Positions 43,060-52,734 are shown, counted from the first letter of the stretch. The stretch: DNA of 64,000 nucleotides from JAJXWB01 sp047605445 (GCA_047605445.1 JASGFP010000002.1:1-64000), one strand, 5' to 3'. Notes: generated by a model not told the origin, from the letters alone. Made by a program: numbers and translations.

Positions 43060-46000
43060 TCATCCTGCGGCGGCGAGCCGGTCTGCGTGCCAGTCCATCC
43101 CCATGGCGCGAAGCTGCGCGCGCGCATCGTCTGAGGCGGAAGAGCTTGCGTTCAACGCGGCGGCGGTCGCAGCGTTGAGCGCCGTCTCGCGCCGTGAGCC
43201 GCGCAGGCGCGCCGAAAGAGCAGCGCGATTCATCCAGCGCGCGATGTCGCTCGTACGGCCTTCCCTGGCCGCGATCGAGGCGAGGGCGCGGCTGATCGCC
43301 GCTTCGCCCAGCCGCTCGCCGTTGCGTGCGCGCCGGAGAACATGCGCGGCGTAACGCCTCGCGTTCTCGACATCGCCGATTTCGGCGCAGGCTTCGACCA
43401 GCCAGCTATACTGAACCGACACGAAGAATTTGAAGTCGCGGCCTTCCATCCAGCGGATTGCGTCGTGCAGCAGCCGCAGCGCATCCGCATCGCCGGTGCG
43501 CCGCCAGCGCGCATAACCCGTCGCAGCGCGCGACGCCGCCAGCAGCAGCAGGCCGCGCATATCCTCGGCGATACGGCCGTTTTCTATGGCGAGGAGTTCG
43601 GCCTCGCGCCATGCGCCACGCCATATCAGAGACACGACCCGCCAATTGCTCATGGAATTGGCGACCGGGTGGCTGGAATCGCCGAGCAGCAATCGCGCCT
43701 GGTCGAAACAGGCGTCGGCGCGGACGAAATCGCCGCGATCCGCGAGAATGCTCGCCTCGCAGGACAGCGCGTAGGCGGAGCCGATGGCGACGCCGCCGCC
43801 GGGGCGCGCCGAGCGCTTTTTGGTGACGACGGCTTCGCCGATCAGCGCCAGCGCTTCGTCGTAGCGCCCGGCGGCTGCGAGGATTTGCCCGAGCGTGGCG
43901 TCGACCTGCGCGATCAGCCGCGCGTCGCCAGCCTTGCGCGCGAGGTCCGCTGCCTCCCGCGCATGTGCGACGCCTTCCCGGAACCGCCCGAACGCGTAGC
44001 ACATATAGCCGAGCCAATAGGTCGCGCGCGCTTCGGCGTCGAGATCGCCGATCCCGCGCGCCAGTTCGGCGGCGCGTTCGAACAGGCTCACGTCGTCGCG
44101 CAGCGACAGCGGGTCGAAGATGCTGGCCATGCCGAGCTTGTTGACGACGAGGCACCAGTGCAGATCGCGATCGCGGCCGCGTTCGGCGAGATTGTCCATC
44201 GCATCGAGCGCCGCCTTGTATTGCGTGCGCGCGCGATCCAGCGCGAAAGCGGAGGCGGCCTTGTCGCCGGCCTGTTCCGCGAAACGCGCGGCGGCGTCCC
44301 ATTCGCCCGCGCCGAAGCTGTGATAGGCCAGCGCCTCGAACGCGTCATCGGGTTCGGCGCCCGCGCCGCCGGGCGCTTGGGCCGTCAAAACGCGCCTGTG
44401 GAGCGCGCGCCGCGTCGTCAGGCCGATCGATTCGTAGACGGAATCGCGCGTGACGCCGTGCTTGAACCGCAGACCGCCGCTCGCGGCGTCGATATAGAGG
44501 AAATCGGCCTCGGCAAGCGCGCGCAGCGTCGCCTGATCCGGCGCACGGCCACAAGCCGCGATCAGCGAACGATAAGGCGCGACATTGCCGACGACCGCGG
44601 CCGCACGCACGACGTCGGCCTGATCTTCCGGCAATCGTTGCAATCGCGACGTCACCAGCGCGCCGATCCAGCCGCTGCGGCCCCGCGAGGCCAGAGCCTG
44701 CGACAGCTTCTCGGTCGAGGCGAGATGGCACAATTCCTCGATGTAGAGCGGCACGCCGCCGGCGTAATCGTGAATGCGCGCGATCAGGAAGGGATCGGCC
44801 TGCGGCAGCCAGCGACGGACGGCGCGCGCCGTTTCCGCGCCATCGAAGGGTCGAAGCTCGACGTGCGGCGCGCCGGCGCCCAGATCAGCGCCTTCATGCC
44901 GCGCGCGGCTGGTCAGAAGGACACGCAGGCGAACATCGGCCTGAAGCAGCGCGGACACCAGCCGGCGCGTGGCGTCATCGGCCCATTGCCAGTCGTCGAC
45001 GACCAGGGTTGCGCGCCGCTCGCCGGCGAGCGCCAGAACGAAGGCGCAGAGATCGTCGACCGCTCGGGTCGCTGCTTCGGCCGGCCGAATGTCGGGGCTC
45101 GTCACGAGGAGGCCGCGAATGGAGTCGACGCGCGGCCCCAGCGCAGGGCGCCAGGGTTCGAGCGCCGCGCGCGCGAGACCGATCGCTTCCTCCGTCGACT
45201 GGCCGTCGCGCAGCCCGATGAAGCCGCGCATCATTTGCAGGAAAGGCTGCAGGATGGCGGCGCCGAGATAGTTCTCGCAGCCGCCGCGCAGGACGACCCC
45301 CTCCTCGCCGTCCAGCGAGGCGAGCACTTCTTCCGCCAATCGCGTCTTGCCGACCCCAGCACCGCCGAGGATCACCATCGCGCGCGGCGCAGGATCAGGA
45401 TCGGTCACGAAATCGCGCAGCCGGCGAACGATGTCGCCGCGCCCGATGAAAGGCGTCAATCCGCGGCTCGCCGTCGATTCGAATCGATTTGCAGCGGCGC
45501 TGCGGCCGAGCACGGTATGCACTGTCAGGTCGGGCCGGCCGCCGGCCTCCGGCGGCGCGCCATGCGTGAAGAAATGAGCGTTCGGACCGAGCGCGTCGCC
45601 GCTGGCCAGAATCTCCCCGGCCTGGGCGCGCTGCGACAGGCGCGCGGCGACATTCGGCACATCGCCGACCAGATCGAAAACGCCCTTTTCGATGTCGCCC
45701 GCGGCAATGAGCGCCATTCCGGCGTGGATGCCGGAATGCATCTGCAAAGGCGTCAGGCGCGGCGGCAGGCCTATCGGACGAAGCGCTGAAACCCGCTCGT
45801 GTATTTCCAGCGCCGCATCCGCCGCGCGGCGGCCGTCGTCCTCCCCGGGCTCCGGATAGCCGAAGATGATCGTCGCGCCGTCGCCCTGCATGCGTGCGAT
45901 ATGACCGCCGCGACTGACAGCCGCCGTCCGGCAAATCTCGCGAAGCTCATGAAGGAGAACCGAAAATTCCTCAGTCTCCATGTCGCGCCCAAGCGTCGTC

Positions 46001-46080
46001 GAGCCGACGAGATCCGTGAAAAGAATCGTCAGGCGACGCCGCACGGGTGTATTCGGCGCTGAGGGGGCGTGGGGGCTCAT
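43060..46080 (-). CDS. Class III nucleotidyl cyclase-AAA ATPase-TPR signalling protein
   Basis: 1006 residues. The class III cyclase domain (1-190) has metal ligands Asp23 in FTDLVGST and Asp67 in GDG and the transition-state pair Asn143/Arg147 in PNVAARL, so it should be active. The ATPase domain has Walker A GGAGVGKT (239-246) and an acidic Walker B (LVVDDWQWAD). The C-terminal half is TPR-like helical repeats. This is the MalT/AfsR-like STAND layout, in which a ligand or partner frees the cyclase. Product probably cAMP. It is convergent with the fusion enzyme gene, with 9 bp between the stops. Confidence 0.92.
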   Translation of the reverse strand: MSPHAPSAPNTPVRRRLTILFTDLVGSTTLGRDMETEEFSVLLHELREICRTAAVSRGGHIARMQGDGATIIFGYPEPGEDDGRRAADAALEIHERVSALRPIGLPPRLTPLQMHSGIHAGMALIAAGDIEKGVFDLVGDVPNVAARLSQRAQAGEILASGDALGPNAHFFTHGAPPEAGGRPDLTVHTVLGRSAAANRFESTASRGLTPFIGRGDIVRRLRDFVTDPDPAPRAMVILGGAGVGKTRLAEEVLASLDGEEGVVLRGGCENYLGAAILQPFLQMMRGFIGLRDGQSTEEAIGLARAALEPWRPALGPRVDSIRGLLVTSPDIRPAEAATRAVDDLCAFVLALAGERRATLVVDDWQWADDATRRLVSALLQADVRLRVLLTSRARHEGADLGAGAPHVELRPFDGAETARAVRRWLPQADPFLIARIHDYAGGVPLYIEELCHLASTEKLSQALASRGRSGWIGALVTSRLQRLPEDQADVVRAAAVVGNVAPYRSLIAACGRAPDQATLRALAEADFLYIDAASGGLRFKHGVTRDSVYESIGLTTRRALHRRVLTAQAPGGAGAEPDDAFEALAYHSFGAGEWDAAARFAEQAGDKAASAFALDRARTQYKAALDAMDNLAERGRDRDLHWCLVVNKLGMASIFDPLSLRDDVSLFERAAELARGIGDLDAEARATYWLGYMCYAFGRFREGVAHAREAADLARKAGDARLIAQVDATLGQILAAAGRYDEALALIGEAVVTKKRSARPGGGVAIGSAYALSCEASILADRGDFVRADACFDQARLLLGDSSHPVANSMSNWRVVSLIWRGAWREAELLAIENGRIAEDMRGLLLLAASRAATGYARWRRTGDADALRLLHDAIRWMEGRDFKFFVSVQYSWLVEACAEIGDVENARRYAAHVLRRARNGERLGEAAISRALASIAAREGRTSDIARWMNRAALSARLRGSRRETALNAATAAALNASSSASDDARAQLRAMGMDWHADRLAAAG

Positions 46081-46408
46081 ATCGTTTGGATCAACTCAGT
46101 GGGTCGGACTTTTCATCCCGTCTCCTTCGGAGCCGGCGGCGCGCCGCATCCGTCGAATGCCAATGCTACGCGGCAATTCATCGGATACCTATCCCTGCCG
46201 CAGGAATTACTATAGCGAAAGCGCGCGCTGTTTAGACCACGATCGCGCGTCCGAGCGGGGTCGGCGCCCCGCCGGTTCGTCGGGCCGTCCGATCCGGAAA
46301 ATTGACGGCGCCGCCATCATCGTCGTCTATTTCGCCAAACTCACTCTGTCCGCACGCCGCCGCCCGTTCGCCAGCCGGCGCGCATTCGACCCAACGGGCC
46401 GCAGCGCA
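46081..46408. other. Divergent promoter region between cyclase and epimerase genes
   Basis: 328 bp with no gene seen. On the minus strand a TATAGT (46209-46214) is a plausible -10 for the cyclase gene, without a clear -35. No TGTGA-type site was found here, so direct CRP feedback on the cyclase is not supported. Confidence 0.45.
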
Positions 46409-47395
46409 ATGATCGACCGATCGCAACGGATTCTTGTCACCGGCGGACGCGGCTTCATCGGCTCGGCGCTTGTCGCCGCGCTCGCCCAGGCCGGATTTGC
46501 GGTGCGCGCGGGCGTGCGTCGGCCGGCTCTGGCTTTGGATGTCGCCGCCGATCTCGACGACGCTGCGCAGACGCGCGCGGCTGTCGACGGCGCGGCGCTC
46601 GTCGTTCACACGGCCTATGGCGAGCCCGGCGCAATGGCGCGGCAATGCGCCGGCCTGCTCGCGGCGATGACGCAAGCGGGCGCCGACAGCCTCGTTTATT
46701 TCAGCTCGATCGCCGTCTACGGCGCGCGCGAGGGCGCCGTTTTCGAACACGACGCCGCCGTCGGCCCGCTCGACGCCTATGCATCGGGTAAAGTGGCCTG
46801 CGAAGGCCTCGTCCATGCATGGGCCGGCGATCCCGCCCACGCCGACCGGCGCGCAATCATCGTGCGGCCAGGCGTCGTCTACGGCGCCGGCAGCCGCTAC
46901 TGGATCGACCGGCTCTCCCAGCGCATACGCGCGGGCATGTGGGGCGATCTCGGCGCTTCTGGCGAGGGAACGGCGCCGCTCATCCATATCGACGATCTCG
47001 CCGACCTCTCGATCCGCGCCGCGCAGCGCCTGACGGGGCCGGGCGGCGACACGCTCCCGCGCGTCGTCGCGCTCAACGCGGTCGGGCTCGAGACGCCAAG
47101 TTGGAACGTCTATTTTCGGGCTCTGGCTGCGGCTGTCGGCGCGCCGGCCCTGCGCCCGCTCGACCCGGCGATACTCGCGCGGCAGGCGCCGCTCGCGCTC
47201 GCCGCCAAGGCGTGGCGACGACTCGGACTGCCGGGGTTCGAAAGGCAGGCGCTAATCCCGACGGGCGGCGAACTCGCCGTGTATGCGCGCAAAGCGAATT
47301 ACGACACCGGCGCCGCGCGCCAGCTACTCGACTTTTCCCCGCGCGTGACAATGGCCGAAGGTCTGCGCCGCTCGATACATCAAGCGCAAGGCTAA
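46409..47395 (+). CDS. NAD-dependent epimerase/dehydratase family protein
   Basis: 328-residue extended SDR. The dinucleotide loop is ILVTGGRGFIGSAL, the Ser region is LVYFSSIAVYG, and the active-site Y-x-x-x-K is YASGK. IIVRPGVVYGAGSRY follows. Related enzymes act on nucleotide sugars, hydroxysteroids or lipid-linked substrates; nothing nearby fixes the substrate. The ATG at 46409 begins homology exactly; the frame is open upstream but has none. Confidence 0.87.
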   Translation: MIDRSQRILVTGGRGFIGSALVAALAQAGFAVRAGVRRPALALDVAADLDDAAQTRAAVDGAALVVHTAYGEPGAMARQCAGLLAAMTQAGADSLVYFSSIAVYGAREGAVFEHDAAVGPLDAYASGKVACEGLVHAWAGDPAHADRRAIIVRPGVVYGAGSRYWIDRLSQRIRAGMWGDLGASGEGTAPLIHIDDLADLSIRAAQRLTGPGGDTLPRVVALNAVGLETPSWNVYFRALAAAVGAPALRPLDPAILARQAPLALAAKAWRRLGLPGFERQALIPTGGELAVYARKANYDTGAARQLLDFSPRVTMAEGLRRSIHQAQG

Positions 47396-47566
47396 CGGGA
47401 CGGGCCGGCCGACAAGGCGGTTCCGACGGGCGAATGGCGAGACATTTTCCGGCGCGTCAGGCCCGGGCGTCGCAAGCATTCTCGCATGCGAGCCGGCCGC
47501 GGCGCGCATTTGCCGTCGCGCGTGGCGGCAGCTTACATTCGCCGCCCGGCGAAAGAGGCGAGGGAC

Positions 47567-48427
47567 ATGGCGGCGACGGTCGATATCGAGAAGCTTGCGG
47601 CCTGGAAGGGACGCTCGGAAACCGTCGAGGATCTGGCGACGGCCTACCCGATCGCCGCGCTTTCCGCGACGCTCGACCGCGACGATTCCAAGCCGAAGGC
47701 CGGCGACATCGTGCCCGATCTCTGGCACTGGCTGTATTTCTTGCCTGTGCATCGCCAATCGGAAATTGGTCCCGATGGCCATGCCAAACGCGGCGGCTTT
47801 CTTCCGCCCGTCGAACTGCCGCGCCGCATGTGGGCGGGCAGCCGCTTCGATTTTCGTGAACCTCTGCGTATCGGCGACACGATCCGGCGCACGTCGACCA
47901 TCGTCGATGTCACGGCGAAAACCGGAGCGACGGGGCAACTCGTATTCGTGCTGGTGCGGCACGAAATTTCCGGCTCCTCCGGCGGTTCCTTCACTGAAGA
48001 GCACGATATCGTCTATCGCGACATGCCCTCGCCCGGCGAAAGGCCGCCGCCGCCGAAGCCCGCGCCGGACGGCGCCGCATGGTCGCGCGACATTCATCCC
48101 GACGAGGTGTTGCTGTTTCGCTATTCGGCGCTGACCTTCAACGGCCACCGCATTCACTACGACCGCCGCTATGTGACGGAGGTCGAGGGCTATCCGGGCC
48201 TGATCGTGCACGGGCCGCTGATCGCGACCCTGCTGGTCGATCTCGCGCGCCGCAACGATCCACGGAAGCTCGCGTCCTTCCGCTTCCGCGCGATGAGCCC
48301 GCTGTTCGACATCGCGCCTTTTTCCGTGCATGGCGCGCCTGCCGCCGACGGAAAATCGGCAAAGCTCTGGGCGCGCAATGCGCAGGGCGGCCTCGCGATG
48401 GAAGCCGACGTCGGCTTTGCCGGCTGA
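47567..48427 (+). CDS. FAS1-like/MaoC-type hydratase (mesaconyl-C4-CoA hydratase-like)
   Basis: 286-residue double-hotdog protein. The N-terminal FAS1-type dehydratase half has RMWAGSRFDFREPLRIGD. The C-terminal MaoC half carries the hydratase signature in FNGHRIHYDRRYVTEVEGY and PGLIVHGPL. Homologues hydrate mesaconyl-C4-CoA or 3-methylfumaryl-CoA, or act as HTD2-type dehydratases. The start follows an AGGCGAGGG ribosome site. It is first of three genes in a run with gaps of 10 and 4 bp. Confidence 0.85.
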   Translation: MAATVDIEKLAAWKGRSETVEDLATAYPIAALSATLDRDDSKPKAGDIVPDLWHWLYFLPVHRQSEIGPDGHAKRGGFLPPVELPRRMWAGSRFDFREPLRIGDTIRRTSTIVDVTAKTGATGQLVFVLVRHEISGSSGGSFTEEHDIVYRDMPSPGERPPPPKPAPDGAAWSRDIHPDEVLLFRYSALTFNGHRIHYDRRYVTEVEGYPGLIVHGPLIATLLVDLARRNDPRKLASFRFRAMSPLFDIAPFSVHGAPAADGKSAKLWARNAQGGLAMEADVGFAG

Positions 48428-48437
48428 TATCCGACAC

Positions 48438-49262
48438 ATGGATAACGACATGACCGACCTGCACCCGCTCGATCTCGCGACACGACTCGAGCGCGACGGA
48501 AATATCCTGCGCGGCGCGACGACGCCGGCCTATGCCAACATGGCCGGGCCGTTCGGCGGCGTGACGGCCGCCGCTCTGCTCAACGCCGTGATGATCGACG
48601 AGCGGCGCCTTGCCGCTCCGATCGCGCTCACGGTCAATTTCTGCGGCGCCATCGCCGATGGCGCGTTCGAGATTTCGACGCGGCTCATACGCGGCGGCAA
48701 GAACACGCAGCACTGGTCGGTCGAACTCACCCAGAACGGCGCGACCGCCGCGACGGCGAGCATCGTCTGCGGCGTGCGCCGCCCGACATGGACGCATCTG
48801 CCGACCGCCGCGCCCAGGGCGCCTGCCTTCGCCGATGTGAAACCGCCGGATATTCCGCGCCCCATTTCCTGGGTGCAACGCTACGACATGCGTTTCATCG
48901 ACGGCGATCTCGGCAAATTCCCGCGCAGCGATGGATTGTTGCGCCCGGCGCGCTCCCTCGTCTGGCTGCAGGACGCGCCGGCGCGCCCGCTCGACTTTCT
49001 CTCTCTCGCCGCGCTCTCGGACACTTTTCTCGTGCGCATCATGGTGGTGCGCGGCACGTTCCAGCCGATGGCGACGGTGTCGATGACGACTTATTTCCAC
49101 GTGGGCGGCGATGAATTGGCGCGTCTCGGCGCAGCGCCTGTACTGGGCGACGCCAATGCCGACGTGTTCCACGATTGCTTCGCCGACCAGACCTGCGCAT
49201 TGTGGAGCGAAGACGGCAGGTTGCTGGCCAACGGCGTGCAGGTCACCTGGTACAAGGAATGA
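48438..49262 (+). CDS. TesB-like double-hotdog acyl-CoA thioesterase
   Basis: 274 residues. GPFGGVTAAALLNAVMID, GKNTQHWSVELTQNG and SLVWLQDAPARPLDFLSLAA mark the thioesterase-family double hotdog (4HBT_3/TesB-like). It probably hydrolyses an acyl-CoA made or used by its neighbours. Two starts are possible, ATG 48438 and ATG 48450; the latter has a GGA eight bases upstream, but neither is strong. Confidence 0.83.
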   Translation: MDNDMTDLHPLDLATRLERDGNILRGATTPAYANMAGPFGGVTAAALLNAVMIDERRLAAPIALTVNFCGAIADGAFEISTRLIRGGKNTQHWSVELTQNGATAATASIVCGVRRPTWTHLPTAAPRAPAFADVKPPDIPRPISWVQRYDMRFIDGDLGKFPRSDGLLRPARSLVWLQDAPARPLDFLSLAALSDTFLVRIMVVRGTFQPMATVSMTTYFHVGGDELARLGAAPVLGDANADVFHDCFADQTCALWSEDGRLLANGVQVTWYKE

Positions 49263-49266
49263 CGCC

Positions 49267-50973
49267 ATGACCACCGGCATGCGCAAGAGCCTCGCCAATT
49301 ACGGCGACGCGGACTTTTCGCTCTTTCTGCGCAAGGCCTTCATCAAGGCGCTGGGCTATACGGACGAGGCGCTGTCGCGCCCCATCGTCGGCATCGTCGA
49401 TACGCATTCCGGCTACAACGCCTGCCACGCCAATGCGCCCGATCTGATCGCGGCGACGAGCCGCGGCGTGATGCTGGCGGGCGGCATACCCGTACCCTTC
49501 CCGGTGATCTCGATCCAGGAGAGCTTTTCCAATCCGACCTCGATGTATCTGCGCAATCTCATGGCGATGGATACGGAAGAGATGATCCGCGCGCAGCCGA
49601 TGGATTCCGTGATCCTGATCGGCGGCTGCGACAAGACCGTGCCCGCGCTGCTGATGGGCGCGGCGAGCGCCGACGTTCCCGCAATCATGCTCGTCACTGG
49701 CCCGATGCTGGCTGGTTCCTTTCGCGGCGAACGTATCGGCGCCTGCACGGACTGCCGGCGCTTCTGGGCGCGTTTTCGCGCGGGCGAAATCGACGCCGAG
49801 ACGGTCGAAGCCGCCAACTCGGAACTCGCGCCCACCGTGGGCACATGTTCCGTCATGGGCACGGCGTCGACTATGGCGCTCGCTGTGGAAGCGCTCGGCA
49901 TGATGCTGCCGGGCGCGGCGTCTGCGCCTGCCGTCTCCGCCGAGCGGCGCAGGCTTGCGGAACAGACCGGCGCGCGCGCTGTCGCGATCGCCGCCGAGAA
50001 GGTCAAGCCATCGCAGATCATGACGCCGGCCGCCTTCACGAATGCGCTACGGGTGGTGCTCGCGGCCGGCGGGTCGACCAACGCCATCATTCATCTGACA
50101 GCAATGGCGGGACGACTCGGCATCGGCGTCGATCTGGAGAAATTCGATGCGCTTGGCGGCCAGACGCCCGTGCTCGTCGACATGAAGCCGACCGGCGCGC
50201 ATTACCTCGAAGACCTGCACAAGGCCGGCGGTTGCGCGACGGTGCTGCGCGAAATCCGCGACCAGCTGACGCTCGACTGCATGACCATTGCAGGCAGGAC
50301 GCTCGGCGAGACGATCGACGCTGCGCCGTCATGGCCGCAGGATGTCGTTCGTCCGCGCTCCAATCCCATTCATTCGGGCGGCAGCATCGCGGTGCTGCGC
50401 GGCAATCTGGCGCCGGACGGCGCCATCATCAAACAATCGGCCGCGACCGCCGCGCTGCTGCAGCACGAAGGCCGCGCGTTGGTGTTCGACTCGCTCGCCG
50501 ATCTAGCCGCACGGCTCGACGACCCCGCGCTCGACGTGCGCGCCGACGACGTGCTCGTGCTGCGCAACGCCGGACCCAAGGGCGCGCCGGGCATGCCGGA
50601 GGCCGGCTACATTCCGATCCCGAAAAAGCTCGCGAGCGCCGGCGTGAAGGACATGGTGCGCATTTCCGATGCGCGCATGAGCGGCACGGCCTTCGGCTCG
50701 ATCGTTCTGCACATCGCGCCGGAATCCGCCGATGGCGGGCCGCTGGCGCTGGTGCAGAACGGCGACCGCATTCGGCTGGATACGGCGGGACGGCGGATCG
50801 ACCTGCTCGTCGGCGACGAGGAACTCGCGACACGTCGCGCGGCGCTGCCGCCGCTGCCGGGCGGCGAGGGCAAGCGCGGCTACGAGAAGCTTTACTTCGA
50901 GACGGTGACGCAGGCGGGACAGGGCTGCGATTTCGATTTCTGCATTCCCGAGATCGTGCGGACGATTCCGTGA
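49267..50973 (+). CDS. IlvD/Edd family dehydratase (second copy)
   Basis: 568 residues. Cluster cysteines are in NACHANAP, IGGCDKTVPA and GTCSVMGTAS, and the C-terminus has RISDARMSGTAFG and GCDFDF. The N-terminal MRKSLANYGDADFSLFLRKAF is typical of sugar-acid (xylonate/gluconate-like) dehydratases. It differs clearly from the copy at 28926, so it is a paralogue and not a recent duplicate. It ends 38 bp from the convergent DapA-like gene, suggesting a shared sugar-acid or hydroxy-acid route. Confidence 0.88.
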   Translation: MTTGMRKSLANYGDADFSLFLRKAFIKALGYTDEALSRPIVGIVDTHSGYNACHANAPDLIAATSRGVMLAGGIPVPFPVISIQESFSNPTSMYLRNLMAMDTEEMIRAQPMDSVILIGGCDKTVPALLMGAASADVPAIMLVTGPMLAGSFRGERIGACTDCRRFWARFRAGEIDAETVEAANSELAPTVGTCSVMGTASTMALAVEALGMMLPGAASAPAVSAERRRLAEQTGARAVAIAAEKVKPSQIMTPAAFTNALRVVLAAGGSTNAIIHLTAMAGRLGIGVDLEKFDALGGQTPVLVDMKPTGAHYLEDLHKAGGCATVLREIRDQLTLDCMTIAGRTLGETIDAAPSWPQDVVRPRSNPIHSGGSIAVLRGNLAPDGAIIKQSAATAALLQHEGRALVFDSLADLAARLDDPALDVRADDVLVLRNAGPKGAPGMPEAGYIPIPKKLASAGVKDMVRISDARMSGTAFGSIVLHIAPESADGGPLALVQNGDRIRLDTAGRRIDLLVGDEELATRRAALPPLPGGEGKRGYEKLYFETVTQAGQGCDFDFCIPEIVRTIP

Positions 50974-51010
50974 TGCTTTCCTCTCCTGCAAGCAGGAGAA
51001 GGAGGGCGCG

Positions 51011-51940
51011 TCACACCGCCGCGCGCTCGTCCACGCGCGCCAAACGCTGCAGCAGGTAATCCACTTCCGCCTTCGCGGTCGCGGTCAGTCCTGCGCCGGG
51101 TTTGCGCTGCGCGTCGTGCGTGAGAATTCCGCGCTTCATCAGAGCATATTTGCGCACGGCCAGCCCTGCGCCCGGCTGCTGCTCGTAGCGCAGCAGCGGC
51201 AGATGCGCGTCGAATAGATCGTGCGCGCGGTCGCGCTCGCCGGCCTTCGAGAAGCGAACGACATCGATCAGCATTTCAGGAAAGGCGTAGCCGGTATTGG
51301 AGCCGTCAGCGCCGCGCTCCATCTCGAAATCGAGGAACAGGCCGCCGTTGGCGACGAGGATCGACAGCGGCTTCAGCGCGCCTTCCGCCTGCCATTTGCG
51401 CAGGGTGGAAATCTTCTCGAGCCCCGGCCAATCCTCCGCCTTGAGCATCACGCAATTGGCGTTGTCGGTCGCGATGCGGCGGATGACGCCGGGCGTCATG
51501 ACGACGCTGGTGATGAGCGGATAGTCCTGCACGACGAAGGGCGCATCCGCTCCGATGGCGTCGGCGGCCTGCGCGTAATAGGTCACGATCTGGTCGTCGG
51601 TGCGCAGGGCGCTCGGCGGCGCAATCATGACGCCGGCCGCGCCCGCCTCCATCGCCTCGCGGGCGAGCGCGCGCATGGCGGCGAAGCCCGGCGCGGAGAC
51701 GCCGACGACGATCGGCTTGCCGGCCATGATCGCGACCGCACGCTTGACGATGGCAAGCGATTCCTGCGGCTCGAGCTTCGGCGCCTCGCCCATGATGCCG
51801 AGCACGGTGACGCCATCGGAGCCGATGCGCGCATAGAAGTCGAAGAGGCGGTCGACGCTCGCCCAGTCGATCGCGCCGTCAGGCGAAAACGGAGTCGGGG
51901 CGATGGGGAAGACGCCTGATGCGGCGGGCGTAAGTCTCAT
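51011..51940 (-). CDS. Dihydrodipicolinate synthase/N-acetylneuraminate lyase family aldolase or dehydratase
   Basis: 309-residue TIM-barrel class I aldolase. GVFPIAPTPFSPDGAID is the usual opening. The Schiff-base Lys is in VMLKAEDWPG, and the pyruvate-site region is VLGIMGEAPKL (family GTTGE-like), suggesting a keto-acid substrate. Family members in pentonate and glucarate catabolism act on 2-keto-3-deoxy acids, the product of IlvD/Edd dehydratases. The ATG overlaps the RraA-like stop (ATGA). Confidence 0.87.
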   Translation of the reverse strand: MRLTPAASGVFPIAPTPFSPDGAIDWASVDRLFDFYARIGSDGVTVLGIMGEAPKLEPQESLAIVKRAVAIMAGKPIVVGVSAPGFAAMRALAREAMEAGAAGVMIAPPSALRTDDQIVTYYAQAADAIGADAPFVVQDYPLITSVVMTPGVIRRIATDNANCVMLKAEDWPGLEKISTLRKWQAEGALKPLSILVANGGLFLDFEMERGADGSNTGYAFPEMLIDVVRFSKAGERDRAHDLFDAHLPLLRYEQQPGAGLAVRKYALMKRGILTHDAQRKPGAGLTATAKAEVDYLLQRLARVDERAAV

Positions 51941-52638
51941 TTCTTCTTCCACGCCTCGTAGCGCGCCTTGGTCGCTTCGTTCATCGGATAAAGACCCGGC
52001 AGTTTCTCGCCGCGGCCGACCTCCTCCATGATCCAGCCTTCCATCCGCTCCTGCTCCGGCGCGGTGGCCAGCACATGGTCGAGCACGGCTTGCGGGATCA
52101 ACACGCAGCCGTCGTCGTCGGCGACGATCACGTCGTCGGGGAAGACCGCAACGCCGCCACAGCCGATCGGCTCCGCCCAGTTCACGAATGTCAGGCCCGT
52201 CACCGAGGACGGGGCGGCCACGCCCGCGCACCAGATCGGCAGGTTGGTGGACAGAACGCCGGCGAGATCGCGGACGACGCCGTCCGTCACCATGGCGGTC
52301 ACGTTCCGCTTGGCCATACGGGCGCAGAGAATATCGCCGAAGACGCCGGCGTCCTGCACGCCCATGGCGTCGATGACCGTAATCACGCCCTCTGGCATCG
52401 CCTCGATGGCGGAGCGGGTCGAAATCGGATTGCCCCAGGATTCGGGCGTCGCCAGATCCTCGCGAGCCGGGACGAAGCGCAGGGTGAAGGCCGGCCCGAC
52501 GAGGCGCGGCTGCCCCGTCCGGATCGGCTTTGCGCCGCGAATCCAGACGTTGCGCAGGCCCTTTTTCAGCAGGACCGTCGTGATCGTGGCAGTCGAAACG
52601 GTCTTCAACGTGGCGATTGCCTGGGCGTCGAGCGACAT
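51937..52638 (-). CDS. RraA-like aldolase/decarboxylase family protein
   Basis: 233 residues. VIDAMGVQDAGVFGDILCA and VTDGVVRDL form the RraA/HMG aldolase core with the metal- and pyruvate-binding G-x-x-R-D pattern. The length and the FVPAREDL insertion match the longer subgroup annotated as ribonuclease activity regulator, which in sugar-acid operons is more likely a 4-hydroxy-2-oxoacid aldolase or oxaloacetate decarboxylase. It is co-translated with the DapA-like gene. Confidence 0.85.
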   Translation of the reverse strand: MSLDAQAIATLKTVSTATITTVLLKKGLRNVWIRGAKPIRTGQPRLVGPAFTLRFVPAREDLATPESWGNPISTRSAIEAMPEGVITVIDAMGVQDAGVFGDILCARMAKRNVTAMVTDGVVRDLAGVLSTNLPIWCAGVAAPSSVTGLTFVNWAEPIGCGGVAVFPDDVIVADDDGCVLIPQAVLDHVLATAPEQERMEGWIMEEVGRGEKLPGLYPMNEATKARYEAWKKK

Positions 52639-52734
52639 GGGGGCTCCTTGCGGTCTCGGTCAAAGCCGACGTAGCATGCCAGCGCGCAGGACAAAACAGC
52701 AGCGGACACATGCCGGAATTGCAAAGCATTTTTG

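Noticed and set aside
43342..45789. 815-codon open frame on the plus strand
   Set aside because: It is antisense to the cyclase-ATPase-TPR gene, shows no domain, and has the His/Arg/Gly-rich composition of high-GC shadow frames.
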